Source of the DNA: Rotaria sp. Silwood1 | Lineage: Eukaryota; Rotifera; Eurotatoria; Philodinida; Philodinidae | DNA: 64,000 nt | Direction: 5' to 3' | Assembly: GCA_905250075.1 (NCBI GenBank) | Contig: CAJNOP010000365.1 | Coordinates: 107,907 to 171,906 of the forward strand | Shown here: positions 51,701-62,153 of the stretch, piece after piece | Position numbering within the stretch: position 1 is the first letter of the stretch | How the letters are laid out: every line of letters starts with the position of its first letter | Notes under the pieces: model-generated | Told to the model about the DNA's origin: nothing | Database searches by the model: none | Seen by the model: only the letters and a program-made list of their open reading frames with translations | Translations under genes and position numbers: made by a program

Positions 51701-54700
51701 TACGAGAAAACCGGGTCATGTGAATAGCTATTTCTGGCAACTAAAGCATATACATTTGAGGTGCGGTTCGGCGTACAATACCTAAATTGTGGTCAATTTT
51801 TTACTTTTTTTTTAGCGAAAACAATCGCATAATTCAGAAAACGAAATCCTATAATTTCGAAAATATTTAATTGGAAGCCAGATCTAGATTAAAATTTTAA
51901 AAATCTAAAATATTAACTATTATGTTGTTATTCTCATGAATAGTCTCTCAAATAAAATCTTTTTCTTTTTTTTTTTTTTGTTTAGGTTATATAGAAAATA
52001 ATGATCCTGAAAAAGCAATTGAACTTTTTAAACAAGTGAAAAATCCTAGTGAAGTTGTTTTCAATCTTTTTTTCAATGCTTGTGCTACATTAGGAACAAG
52101 TGAAAGTTTAGATTTAACAAAAAAAACTTTAGAAAAAATGCCAAAATCATTTTATTCAAATTCGTATATATTATCTTCTGTATTAGATGCATTAATGAAA
52201 TGTGGCGATATTAAACATGCTGAATCAATATTTAATTCATCAACAAATAAAGTATTCTCTATGTATGGGGCAATGATAAAAGGTAATCGTTGATTTTAAT
52301 TATAAAACGTATTAGATTCAAGAAAAATATTTTTTTTTGTTTTTTTGAAGGTTATACAAAAAATAATTGTCCAGAAAAGGCAATTAATCTTTTTAAACAA
52401 ATTGAAAATCCAAGTGAAGTAAATTTAATTGTTTTTTTTTTAATGCTTGTGCTCAATTAAGAACTCAAGAAGCATTAAATTTAGTAAAAGAAACATTAAA
52501 AAAAATGCCAAAATCTTATTATTTAAACTCTCGTCTTCTAAATGCTTTATTAGATGCATATATAAAATGTGGTGATAGTTCAAATGGAGAAATTCTTTTT
52601 TTAAAAATGAATAAATCTATTGAAAATTATGGAAATTTAATGAGTGGATTTAATAAGGAAAATAATCCTGAAAAAACATTAGATTTATTTAATAAAATGA
52701 AAAATGATGGTATTCAAGCAAATATTATTATTTATCTTTGTCTTATTAAAGCTTTATCAAGAATTGGTGATTATTCTTTATCTATATCAATGATTAAACA
52801 AATTCCTGATTCTTTTCTTCATGATAATCAAATTAAAACAGCATTAATTGATATGTGGGTATGTTTTGAAAATGTATACTACTATCGAAATTAATTGAAT
52901 TTCATTATTTCATTTTAATTAGTTTAATTTATTTTGTATAAAAGATTCAACATGGAAAATGATGAAATATAAAAGAGATTTATCATGAAAAAGAATAGAT
53001 ACTCTTTCAAAATAAAAACTTCTATAGAATATTTAACGTTAAATCTCTTCAATGAATAGATTTGGAAAAAAAATTTTTTTTTTATTATTTTAATAATTCA
53101 TAGAAAATTTTCTCTTTTTTTGAATATTATGTTTAACAAATTTGTAAATAAAAATGAAACCGGAAAAAAAATCGAGAAAGACATTTGTAGAATATATATT
53201 TATAATGTATATATGAACTCATCAAATCAAAAAAATCTTATTAACAAAATGACAATTTATTATTAACTTTCATTTTATATGATTTTTTAATCATTTCATA
53301 AAAGTTAAAGTATTCACCGGCAGGGCTCATCCGACTGACGAAGGGTGATAATCCTCTAATAATTGAAAGTTTGTCTATCTTTACAGTTAATAACTTTAAA
53401 AACAAACACACATAGGAATTTTACAATACTTTTTTCTAAAATACAGAATTAAATCATGTTTTTTCTGAATAAACTATAAATAAAAATCAAAAGACTTTTA
53501 CTTGGCGAATAATTAACGACTGTATAGCTGTAGACGACATAAAAATATCTGATCTTTAGTATGGAAAACACATTGACATATATTTTATGCGTAAACTGCT
53601 TTGTTACTGATCGGTAGCTGTCTTTGGCGGCAAAATTTGTTAATAGATATCATAGCTTGTCTTCAACGATCTTTTAGTTTTCAAGAAGAAACAAGATACT
53701 TCTTCTGATTATGCATAAATTATCACTTACTCACAATGTAGTATCCACTTCATCAACGGACAGAGTACGTGTCATCTGAAGGAGAGTCAAAAGCGATGCA
53801 AAATAATAAAAAATTTCTGATTAGTCAGTTAAAAATTTCTCCTTCACGAAATAGTATCAGGTGCACGAATGTAGTCAGTTTTGATAGCTTAAAAGTTTTT
53901 TTTTCTGAAAAATGTTTACTCTTTGTACTTCCATAAAAGGATGGTTTTCATCAATAGTTGCTAGTTCGAACGTCTTCGACGTCACAAGTATTAATAAACT
54001 TATCGGAATTTAGTATTAAGTCAATTTTCTTCTTCGAAACGTTGTAAAATAAAATCTTTTTATTTTTCTTCTATGAAGCCTTATGGATTGAACATATTGC
54101 ATGGAACATAGCGAGAAACAATAAAACAAACTCTACTGTAGAAAACGTGATTCTATCTGTTAATCTTGATTAGTTGGTAACTTCTCTGCACAACCTTTTT
54201 CTATTGGTCTACTTTTTCATCATTATATCCCAATATGTATATTTTCTGTTTTCATATGTAGTTCCTTTATGCAATATTATTAACAGATCTGTAATGATAT
54301 ACAGAACAAGCAAGTAAAAACCTGTTGTTATTTTAGATACGTTACATCAGACAAATCTTTTTACAATCTCCCAAACTTTGAGGAGTTGGGATAGCCTCGA
54401 TTACTGATTCACCAAGATATTTTAAATGAGTCTACAAAAATCAAATTAATTGTTGTCCAATAAGAATAAAATATTTTTGATGAGTTCATATGTACATTAT
54501 AAATATATTCTACAAATGTCATTCTCGACCTTTTCCGTTTCATTTTATTTACAAATTTATTAAATATAATATTCAAAAAAAGAGAAAATTTTCTATGAAT
54601 TACCAAAACAACAAAAAATATATTGATAGCCCATCAAATTCTCTGCAACTCTACATATTAATGTCTGAGATTACATTTGTTCATTGAAAAAAATTGTAAC

Positions 54701-57700
54701 CACACAAAAGATAAATTTGTCGTCAGATTTCTTCGAATTGTATCTTTGGTTCTTTTTCTATTTGTCTTTTTTAAAATTATTTCAACTATATAAACAAGTT
54801 TCAGAAAGGAAGTTATATGTTCTGATAGTGCATGAAATTCTGCATCTTTTGATGTATTATTGAAAAGGCAAAACAACGGACAAAAGTATTTAGTAAGGAC
54901 TACAGTTACTGCTAAGGAAGAAACGACGGATTCCAGATTCCGAGATATCTCACAGATATCTTGAAAATCTTATAAATTTCTGAAATTTTCATATTAACAA
55001 ATTGTATTCTCGAAATTCATATTTAGACTCTATAATCCTCACTCTAGTCCTGAAAAATCTTATAGAACTCAGTCTTAGCGCTCCACGGTTTTGTCCCATG
55101 ACTAGATAAGCTGCATTTAACTATTGACGAATATTATTTCCTAGACGAACTGGTTTTTTTTTCTTCCTATGCTTGATCTGTGCAGACGTCAATATTTATC
55201 CATAGCGCGTTATTTTCTTATTCAAGAATCTCACGAAAGGCACGTGCATGAGAGAAAGAATTCATTAATATGATGATTACAAGCACTAGATACAATTTCA
55301 AAATTCGAACGTATTGCTAGAAAAAAAAATATTCGATCTGGAAAGCGATTAGTACTCGAAATTACCTGTTCTACGTAGAATTCTTTTTCTTATGCACATG
55401 AACTGCGTAGCTCTCAAGATTTCTTCATAGTACATGACATTCTTGCTCTAAATACTCATGTATTTCATGCGCATATCCCAAGATAGTGCACTAGGGTTAT
55501 TAATTTTGATAATTTTAGACACTTAATCTAATTAGACGTGTATCGAATATATTTTGACATCAAGGCAGTTTATTTTCTTGTTATTATGGGAAAATATCCA
55601 AGACAGAGTAACAAAGAACAGCAAAGAATAGGATAAGTTAATGAGTAATGCAAGAAACACATCGGACCAAATGAATCTATAGCAACATATTTGTAACCTT
55701 TTATTCATTCAGTAATCTTACATTTGAATACACTTAACCCAATAAAGTAGTAACACAACCTTCCTGTCTACTTGAAGACAAGAGGCTTTCTATCTATGAC
55801 TAAGGGTGTCATACTTACTGTTGCTACTACTACTTCTACTTATCATGATAATAGTAGATGTTTTTATGGTTGTAAAACTACGCGTTTAGCAACGATACAC
55901 GTTTAATTTATATATTAGTTAATAATTCTTGCAAGCTAATTCTCATCATCCATCACCTACTGATAACAACAGTTTGAATATGACATTGCTATGTATGATT
56001 ACATTGTACTTTTTTTTTTGACATTAATTTTGATACGAAAGAAACGAGTTTGAGAGTGAAAGTGAAGTTGGCTCCGATACTCTTATTGCATATAATTGAG
56101 ATTTATTATGACAAAACTGGACAGGGAACAAGAGAAAGAGGTCCGAAAATTCGATTTTTATCTGGACATCCTCTATAGATGACTCTATAAAAAGAATGAA
56201 AGAAAAAAATATAGACCATACTATCATAAAAATTATCATATTACGTTAGAGAATCATACTTAATCTTTATCAGAAATAACTTAGTAATAATTATTTTTAC
56301 TTAACAATTTTAATTTATTTATTTAAATTAACGTTCAATATTTTCACTTATGTTAGCGATTTATTTATTTACTGAACGGATATCAATTTTACTTAGCTAA
56401 TAAATTGTACCTGTTGATCATTTATATAAATAGTTTAAAAAAAAAAAATCAATAGTGAAATTAGAATTAATTGTTATAAATTAATAACTTTATTAATACA
56501 GTAAATTAAAATATATATGTTAGAAAAAGAAAATGAATATCTTTCATTTATATGAATATTAAACAATGAATAGATGATGATAATCGATACATTCATCAAA
56601 TGTTTGAGAAAAATCTTAAATTTCAATTAAGTTTGTATATGTTTTATAGAAAATATATTATAAATTATTTCGTGATTTATCATCTATTCTATCTGTTAGA
56701 TTTATAAATATCATAATTACTTTATGTCATCTCATTATTTATTTTATTTTCTTATTATTGTTAATTTTTTTCTTTAAACTATCATAATATTTATGCAAAA
56801 AATCTATATGGTGAATAGGCGAATAACTTGTAAAGTATTTTACTGACTTGTCTTTGATATGCTTCCAAAAATTTAGACTCATCTCATTACAAGACGAGAC
56901 AAAGTGAGAAAATTCGGCAAGTTACAAATCTCTTGTACACTCAAACATGCACATTAAAATTAAATACAATTAAGTTTCTAAAATGAATCCTTAATTTGTT
57001 ATATATTCAATTATTTTTTATTGTACATTTTGATTTTCATTTCTCTTTTGTATACTTATTGTCATTCGTATATACGATAAATACAAAAGTCATCTAGAGT
57101 ACAAAATGTTTCAAGAACATTGTCTAAAATTTTTTCATTATGAATTTAAAGAATTAGCTAAATGTTGTAATATCAAATATGATCATAAACTTTACACTTA
57201 ATATCATAAAAATAACAAAAAAAAAATGAAGTTTATTTAATTACCAATAGATATTCGAATGAAAAAAAAAATTCTACTGTTGTTCTTCTCATACATTTTT
57301 AACCTTTTTTTAAAAGTTAACGTAAATATATCACATAATGCGGTACGTTTTTGACAATGTCTCTATATATAGTAGGTTAAAAAATAAAAGACATATAATA
57401 ATTAAAACAAAAAAAAAATAACAACAAAGGAAGGATGGAGGGAAGAAAGAATTCAATTGATTCCTGTAGTATTTTTATAATTTTTTGTTTAAAATATGAT
57501 TTTAGGGTAAAACTGGATATGTTGATAAAGCAAAAGATATGTTTGAGAAAAATCTTCAACCAGATCAAGCAATGTATAATTCAATGAGTCAGTTTTATTT
57601 ATTTTTTCTTTGAAATAAATCTTTTTTTGTAATCTATTAAATTATTTTAGTTCATTGTTATGGTTTAAATGGAAAAGCTACTGAAGCAATTCAACTTTAT

Positions 57701-57995
57701 CATCATATGCCGAAAGATTTTATTGATGAAATAACTAATGTTTGTACTTTAAACGCTTGCTCACATTCAGGATTAATTGATGAAGCTCGTTCCATCTTTC
57801 AAAGTATTGAAAATAAAACAGAAAATATTTATGGTGCAATGGTATATACTAAAAAATTTTCTTTTTGTTTTTTCAAATTTTCATTTTTTCTATTTCTTTA
57901 GATTGATTGCTTTAGTCGTGGATCATTTTTTGAAGAAGCACAAAAATTAATTGATCAATATGAATATTCTCATCCACCTGCCGTATCAATGTATA
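45767..57995 (+). CDS. PLS-type pentatricopeptide repeat protein (3' end missing at gap)
   Basis: Exons 45767-46097, 48212-48298, 48349-48645, 51986-52282, 52351-52858, 57506-57587, 57651-57841 and 57902-57995. The protein is a run of PPR motifs: repeated SVLDALMKCGDxKxAExxF (the LxDxYxKCGxxxxAxxxF signature of plant PLS proteins), YGAMxKGYxxNNxPxKAIxLF and NACAxLGTxExLDL, ending with CTLNACSHSGLIDEARSIF and MIDCFSRGSFFEEAQKLI, which matches the stretch before the E/DYW region of plant editing factors. PPR proteins bind single-stranded RNA, usually in organelles. The N-terminus (MNHFISIKLINYRVTSMKVFIKYLST) is basic and could be a mitochondrial presequence. Exon 5 has a one-base frame break at a T10 run (52431-52440). 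Any DYW domain would lie beyond the N gap. The gene probably derives from horizontal transfer, since PLS repeats are typical of land plants. Confidence 0.85.
46653..47115. mobile_element. GC-rich hAT-type MITE in the left arm
   Basis: Perfect 19-bp inverted ends CAGAGATGTCCATCGCGGC bound the element. The flanks ACATCCAT (46645-46652) and AAATCCAT (47116-47123) are an 8-bp duplication with one mismatch. Inside, GCGGCAGCGG-type blocks alternate with T-rich spacers. The other palindrome arm (47245-47270) carries the uninterrupted site. Confidence 0.8.
47367..47641. mobile_element. 275-bp MITE in the right arm, TATATA duplication
   Basis: Inverted ends begin TTTCAAGAGTATACCAAACA on both sides, with one mismatch over about 27 bp. 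TATATA flanks it at 47361-47366 and 47642-47647. The matching position in the left arm (near 46537) lacks the insert, so the empty site is visible in the same intron. Confidence 0.8.
48700..51925. repeat. Long inverted repeat in PPR intron 2
   Basis: The left arm (about 48700-49045) and right arm (about 51155-51535, continuing 51889-51925) are reverse complements over some 350 bp, e.g. ATGTATTTCAATGTTCTATA at 48772 facing its complement near 51480-51500. The 2.1-kb spacer differs and carries three related 60-bp units: direct copies near 49392-49460 and 49896-49962 and an inverted copy near 50558-50616. A MITE interrupts the right arm. Confidence 0.8.
51536..51882. mobile_element. 347-bp MITE with a C19 tract
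   Basis: The ends TCTGGGCTCC and GGAAGCCAGA are imperfect inverted repeats flanked by TCTAGA at 51530-51535 and 51883-51888. The left arm of the surrounding repeat, near 48737-48748, retains the uninterrupted site. Inside is a 19-C tract (51663-51681). Confidence 0.75.
53095..54601. mobile_element. Inverted-repeat element in PPR intron 3
   Basis: Arms at about 53095-53240 and 54465-54601 are about 85-90% complementary by eye (AATTCATAGAAAATTTTCTC at 53095 faces GAGAAAATTTTCTATGAATT ending at 54601). The 1.2-kb interior has no coding frame. Confidence 0.75.
54602..57505. other. Remainder of PPR intron 3
   Basis: AT-rich sequence without a coding frame or repeat that I can support. Confidence 0.5.
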
Positions 57996-58064
57996 GTTAG
58001 TATCGGTGAAACATTTTTGATATTTATGAAGAATTTATTGATTATATGATCTATAATATACAGC

Positions 58065-58090
58065 GTAGCGCAAAAGTTACACAGTCAAGA
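58065..58090. other. Possible Tc1/mariner-like terminus cut by the gap
   Basis: TACAGCGTAGCGCAAAAGTT resembles the ends of Tc1/mariner elements (TA target followed by CAG...CAAAAGT). No matching second end is visible before the N gap, so the call is weak. Confidence 0.2.
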
Positions 58091-58286
58091 AATAATTGAA
58101 TATTTCTATGTTACAGATCGAGCCAATAGACTTTTTTTTGTTTTTGTTTTAACTACTCATAAATGATATATACATATTTCATATCGATGAAGATAGGAAT
58201 TGTGAAAAATCATTTCTATATATTACTATGAATTTTCACAAGAAAAAAATTTTAATCATTTTCAATTACTAGAAATTAGTCGTTTA

Positions 58287-58386
58287 NNNNNNNNNNNNNN
58301 NNNNNNNNNNNNNNNNNNNNNNNNNNNNNNNNNNNNNNNNNNNNNNNNNNNNNNNNNNNNNNNNNNNNNNNNNNNNNNNNNNNNNN
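58287..58386. other. Assembly gap of exactly 100 N
   Basis: One hundred N is a conventional placeholder for a gap of unknown length. Sequence character changes across it: intron of the PPR gene on the left, telomere-like repeats and GC-richer repeats on the right. Confidence 0.98.
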
Positions 58387-58401
58387 CCCACACCCACACC
58401 C
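58387..58401 (-). repeat. Telomere-type (TGTGGG)n fragment at the contig edge
   Basis: CCCACACCCACACCC begins at the first base after the gap. Its complement is the TGTGGG hexamer known as the bdelloid telomere repeat. The C-rich strand reads left to right, as expected for a chromosome end lying to the left. Confidence 0.6.
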
Positions 58402-60020
58402 TTATAGCTGATACTGGGTTCTCCTGTTCCACATAAGAAATTATCCCTCAGTACATTATTAATGTTTCACTTTCCAAATAATACTCACCGATGGAAAACT
58501 TACCATGGAGACTGTGCAAGTTTTTTTGCTTTGTACAGCACAAAAATCAAAGAGAACCGAGAAAACGACGCGAGAACTGTGAAAAAAGAATTGTATCGGT
58601 GGTCTACTCTGATGTGTTGTCGTCGTCTCTGCAGATTCTTCAATCTCATTTACTATTTCGGGGAATGTATGAAGAGGCATACTTTTTCGAACAATCACGT
58701 TCGAAGCCAGTTTTTTTTCTTTCTTTGTTTGCTCAAATATATTAAAATGAAATTAAGCGTTCTTTCACTTTCGGTCAAGTGGGACAGAATATGCTGCGCA
58801 TGTATCAGCGATGCGCTCATTCACTGTTTATTTTCTCTTTCATACTGCTGTTTCAAATCTTGCGCTCACTTCTTTTTCACAAACTGATTGATGCCGTTCG
58901 TTCCTTGCAGAGAAGTGTGTTTCGTTCTTTGAAGGGATTCATTTTCATTTTTCTCTATACACACACTAAAGGACAAACATCGTCAAGTTTTATTGAAAAT
59001 TATTCATCAGTTTCAATCTGCTGTCAACACGGTGAGCTTCAACTTATTTCACTTTTCACTTGTTACTGCTCGATAGAATGATTTCATAATTTATACAATT
59101 ATAAGCTTATCTGAAGAACCTTATCCGATTTGAAATGTAAGCCTTATTCATCCACATGTCCTTATCAAACAGGCTATTACAAGCTACGTCAAATACGCTA
59201 CATTCAGGCACTTATTCAAACAAGATCCCTAAAAAAACGCATTCAAGCGTCTCGAACATAACCCACCACAATAAAACATCTCTAATTTTTCTAGAGTTGC
59301 ATGTTTTCACTCCTTTGGTCGATGTTCCTTACGATTTGTACTTAGCTCAAAAAAAAACAACTGTGTGCGTGTGGATGCCATGTGAAGAACTGAAATGTGT
59401 TTCCGACGACACCCACACGCACACCCCATCAGAAAATAAAATTTTACTGGGACCGTGATCAAGACCAGAACTCAAAAAAAAAAAGTTTTCACAAGCGCCG
59501 GACTCGGAACAAGAGAAAATTTTTGTCCCGCGCATGTGTATCATCGACAAGGAAAATAAAAAATGCAAGTATTCAAGAATTATTCGCGATCCAAGAGCAG
59601 TAGATTCTGCAACAGCTTCTCTAAATCTCGGCAAGCAACAGAACAACTAAACTTACTGAGACCAGGACTAGGACCAAAAAAAGTATATCACCAGGACCGT
59701 GACCGGGATCAGAACCAAGATCGGACCCAGAAAAAAACCAGTGGGCTCCCCACTAAGACCAAAGTATAAAACTTGACCGAGACCAGAGCCACAAGGGTTG
59801 CTCCCGCACCGGTCTACTACCCACACACCCACAGACATCAAAGCTAGAGCTCGTCGGATCCAGAATCTTTGCAACCAGAGCCTGGATTATTCAAGCATAT
59901 CAGACTCACACGCTACACGGATCAAACATGGCTGAGTCCGGAAGATTCTCAGTGATTCCGGTTTCATGTCAATTAGACCACCTCTAACCGTGATCGACAC
60001 ACACAAACATCCAAACCGAC
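58402..60020. other. Non-coding, subtelomere-like sequence
   Basis: Several overlapping frames on both strands (58459-58887, 59347-59646, 59563-59874) lack domain-like sequence and contradict each other. Short CCCACAC motifs recur at 59409-59425 and 59818-59833. No gene is supported. Confidence 0.5.
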
Positions 60021-60026
60021 ACTAAA

Positions 60027-60293
60027 GGTGTAAGCCGTACAGCTGAGCCGCCGCCGCCACCACGGAATCGTAGATAATTTTAAGAATATTTTAGGCGCCG
60101 CCGTCGTTGACATCGATAAACATGCAATCGGTCGTTTTTTCGTCTCTTAGGAGCAAAGCCTTTTTGTTTTGGTTTTCAAAGCCACTGTCGTCGGTGTAGA
60201 AAAACATAAAGTCTAGTAGACGCCGCCGCTATGGAAAAAAATTTGACCATTATAACCGCCGCCGCTGTTTGACCCTTCGGCTTACACCTCTAA
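60027..60293. repeat. GCC-rich element with inverted ends
   Basis: AGGTGTAAGCCG near 60027 and CGGCTTACACCT near 60279-60290 are inverted. Between them GCCGCCGCC blocks recur (about 60048, 60095, 60220, 60257), separated by AT-rich spacers. A related copy is at 61966-62153. Confidence 0.6.
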
Positions 60294-60299
60294 CCGACA

Positions 60300-60632
60300 C
60301 TCAAAGATACCTAGTCCAAAGACACCATCACTCACAGAGACTTACACCCACACCTGCGTCCACAGACAATCACAATCATACCCACATCCACATCCCATGC
60401 TCAGATCAACGTCCACCCTCACACTCACCTGCAGCCACAACTATAGCCATAATCACACCCACCACCACAACAACACGCACATGTCATACCCACATCCATA
60501 TCTACATCCACTCACAGCCACAACCACAGCCACATCTCACACTCACAACCGCACCCACATCCACACCCACACCCACACCCCACACCCACACCCACACCCC
60601 ACACCCACACCCACACCCCACACCCACACCCT
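60300..60632 (-). repeat. Degenerate then regular telomere-like repeat tract
   Basis: The plus strand is almost free of G, with ACCCACATCC-type motifs that become regular at about 60545-60632. The regular part is two CACACC hexamers plus one CACACCC heptamer, a 19-bp unit repeated about four times. The minus strand is thus TGTGGG/TGTGGGG and could form G-quadruplexes. The His/Thr/Pro frames here are only translations of the repeat. Confidence 0.75.
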
Positions 60633-61431
60633 AGACACCATGTTACTAAGACCTGCTAAGAACGTATGAGCTGTATCGTTATTGCAGCTCTAGAGGATTC
60701 TGTAAAGGATGATGAAGAAATCACTCCATAAATCGATCGAATGAGGTCATTTTTTATGTGGTCAGTGACAGTGATCAGATCGCGTTTCGCGCTTTAATTC
60801 CACAGGGATTGCACTAACAGCTTTTTGATAAAGGGGAAAGATTTTATTTTAGGTGTTAATGAGTAAAGCATTAGTATTTCCCACCTAGAAGGCTAACAAT
60901 AAGACGACACTTACAAAATATGAAGTAATTGAATTCTAATTTTAGTTAAACCTCAACACTATATATGAAAATTAGTCGAGAGAAAGAATAATATGCGTAG
61001 TAGCTCACTGAACAGTAAAATAAATATGCATAGCAGGCTAATATAGTAGTTGAACCGATGAAACGAACAATAAAATTGTATCTGCTGCTTCGTGTGACAT
61101 GCTTCGTGTGGATATTATCAATAAGATAATAGAAGTTATGCACTAAAGATGTATATGACAATACAAATAATTTTTTTCAATATTACGATGTTAAATGAAT
61201 CAAATAATCTGATAGAAAAGTAATAAATATGAATAGTTTCAACAAAGTAAACTTTCAGAGCGCGCGTATCAACTATAAAAATTGTTATAATTCTGATTTA
61301 TTCATTTATTTAGTATTTTTTTAAGAACTTATTTTAAAACCTCTGACAATATATATTAAATTTATAACGCTCAGAGTTCGTGAGTTCCACATTTCAGCCC
61401 CAAAGGGGCTGCGCTAACAAGCTTTTTTTCT

Positions 61432-61545
61432 CTATTATAAGCAGAAAACATACTGTTGTTTGGGTCAGTCAGGGATTCATCCATGGCCTTCTTTCTTATG
61501 ACACGAATAACAGTATGCTTTGTCTTTACAATAGCGGAGAAACAG
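61432..61545. repeat. Small imperfect palindrome
   Basis: ACATACTGTTGTTTGGGTCA (61448-61467) faces TGACACGAATAACAGTATGC (61499-61518) with mismatches around GGCC. The frames on both strands share NNSM- and KHTV-like residues because of this inversion. Confidence 0.5.
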
Positions 61546-61574
61546 CTCACTTGATTCTGACTGGTCGTTAGAAA

Positions 61575-61712
61575 AAGCTCTCGACCAACTAAGGGTATCT
61601 CGTAGAATAGCCCGTGAGGACCTAAGGGCACCTCCATATGAAAGTCCTTCAAAATCGAAGGATGCTCGGATAGAATAGCCCTTGAAGATCTAAGGGTAAC
61701 TCCGTAGAATAG
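61575..61712. repeat. Degenerate direct repeat
   Basis: TAGAATAGCCC-TGA-GA-CTAAGGG recurs about 71 bp apart (61602 and 61673), with a partial third unit. No function is suggested. Confidence 0.5.
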
Positions 61713-61965
61713 CAGCTATGAAAAGAACTGGTAGAAACAGACCAGTTCCTATTAAAGCACTGTTGCGACAGTTCTCAAAATCGGAGCTGAGATGGAACTG
61801 TCCTAGGTTTACTCATCTCAATATTCCTCAGATGTAATCTCTTGACTAAACTAACGTGCGAAATACAGTTATTTCATTTAGTCTTTTGCAATTATTAATA
61901 AGCAGATATTGAAATAAACAGGTATATCTTTTCATCTAAAGCATTATCCAGTTTCGAAATTGCAA

Positions 61966-62153
61966 GCCGCCGCCGTGAAAATTAACAACAATAATGTTTT
62001 ATCGCCCCGCCGCCATGAACAAAAAATAAGTTGAATTTTACAGCTGCCGCCACTGAAGAACCTATAGATTCAAATCAGACGCCATTGAAGGTTTAAACAA
62101 AATTAAGAATTTTTTACCACTGCCGCCGATCGATTCATCGGCTTACACCTCTA
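61966..62153. repeat. Second GCC-rich repeat copy
   Basis: GCCGCC blocks about 38-75 bp apart end in ATCGGCTTACACCTCTA, the same terminus as the element at 60027-60293. The left inverted end is missing or diverged. Confidence 0.5.

Noticed and set aside
56598-56625. Short match to PPR exon 6 (ATGTTTGAGAAAAATCTT)
   Set aside because: Only about 18 bases of AT-rich sequence match, with no continuing similarity; probably chance.
58459-59874. Overlapping frames on both strands right of the gap
   Set aside because: Mutually contradictory, without domains or splice structure; better explained as stop-poor, GC-richer subtelomeric sequence.
60269-60669. His/Thr/Pro-rich plus-strand frames
   Set aside because: These are translations of telomere-like CCCACA repeats, open only because the repeat lacks stop codons.
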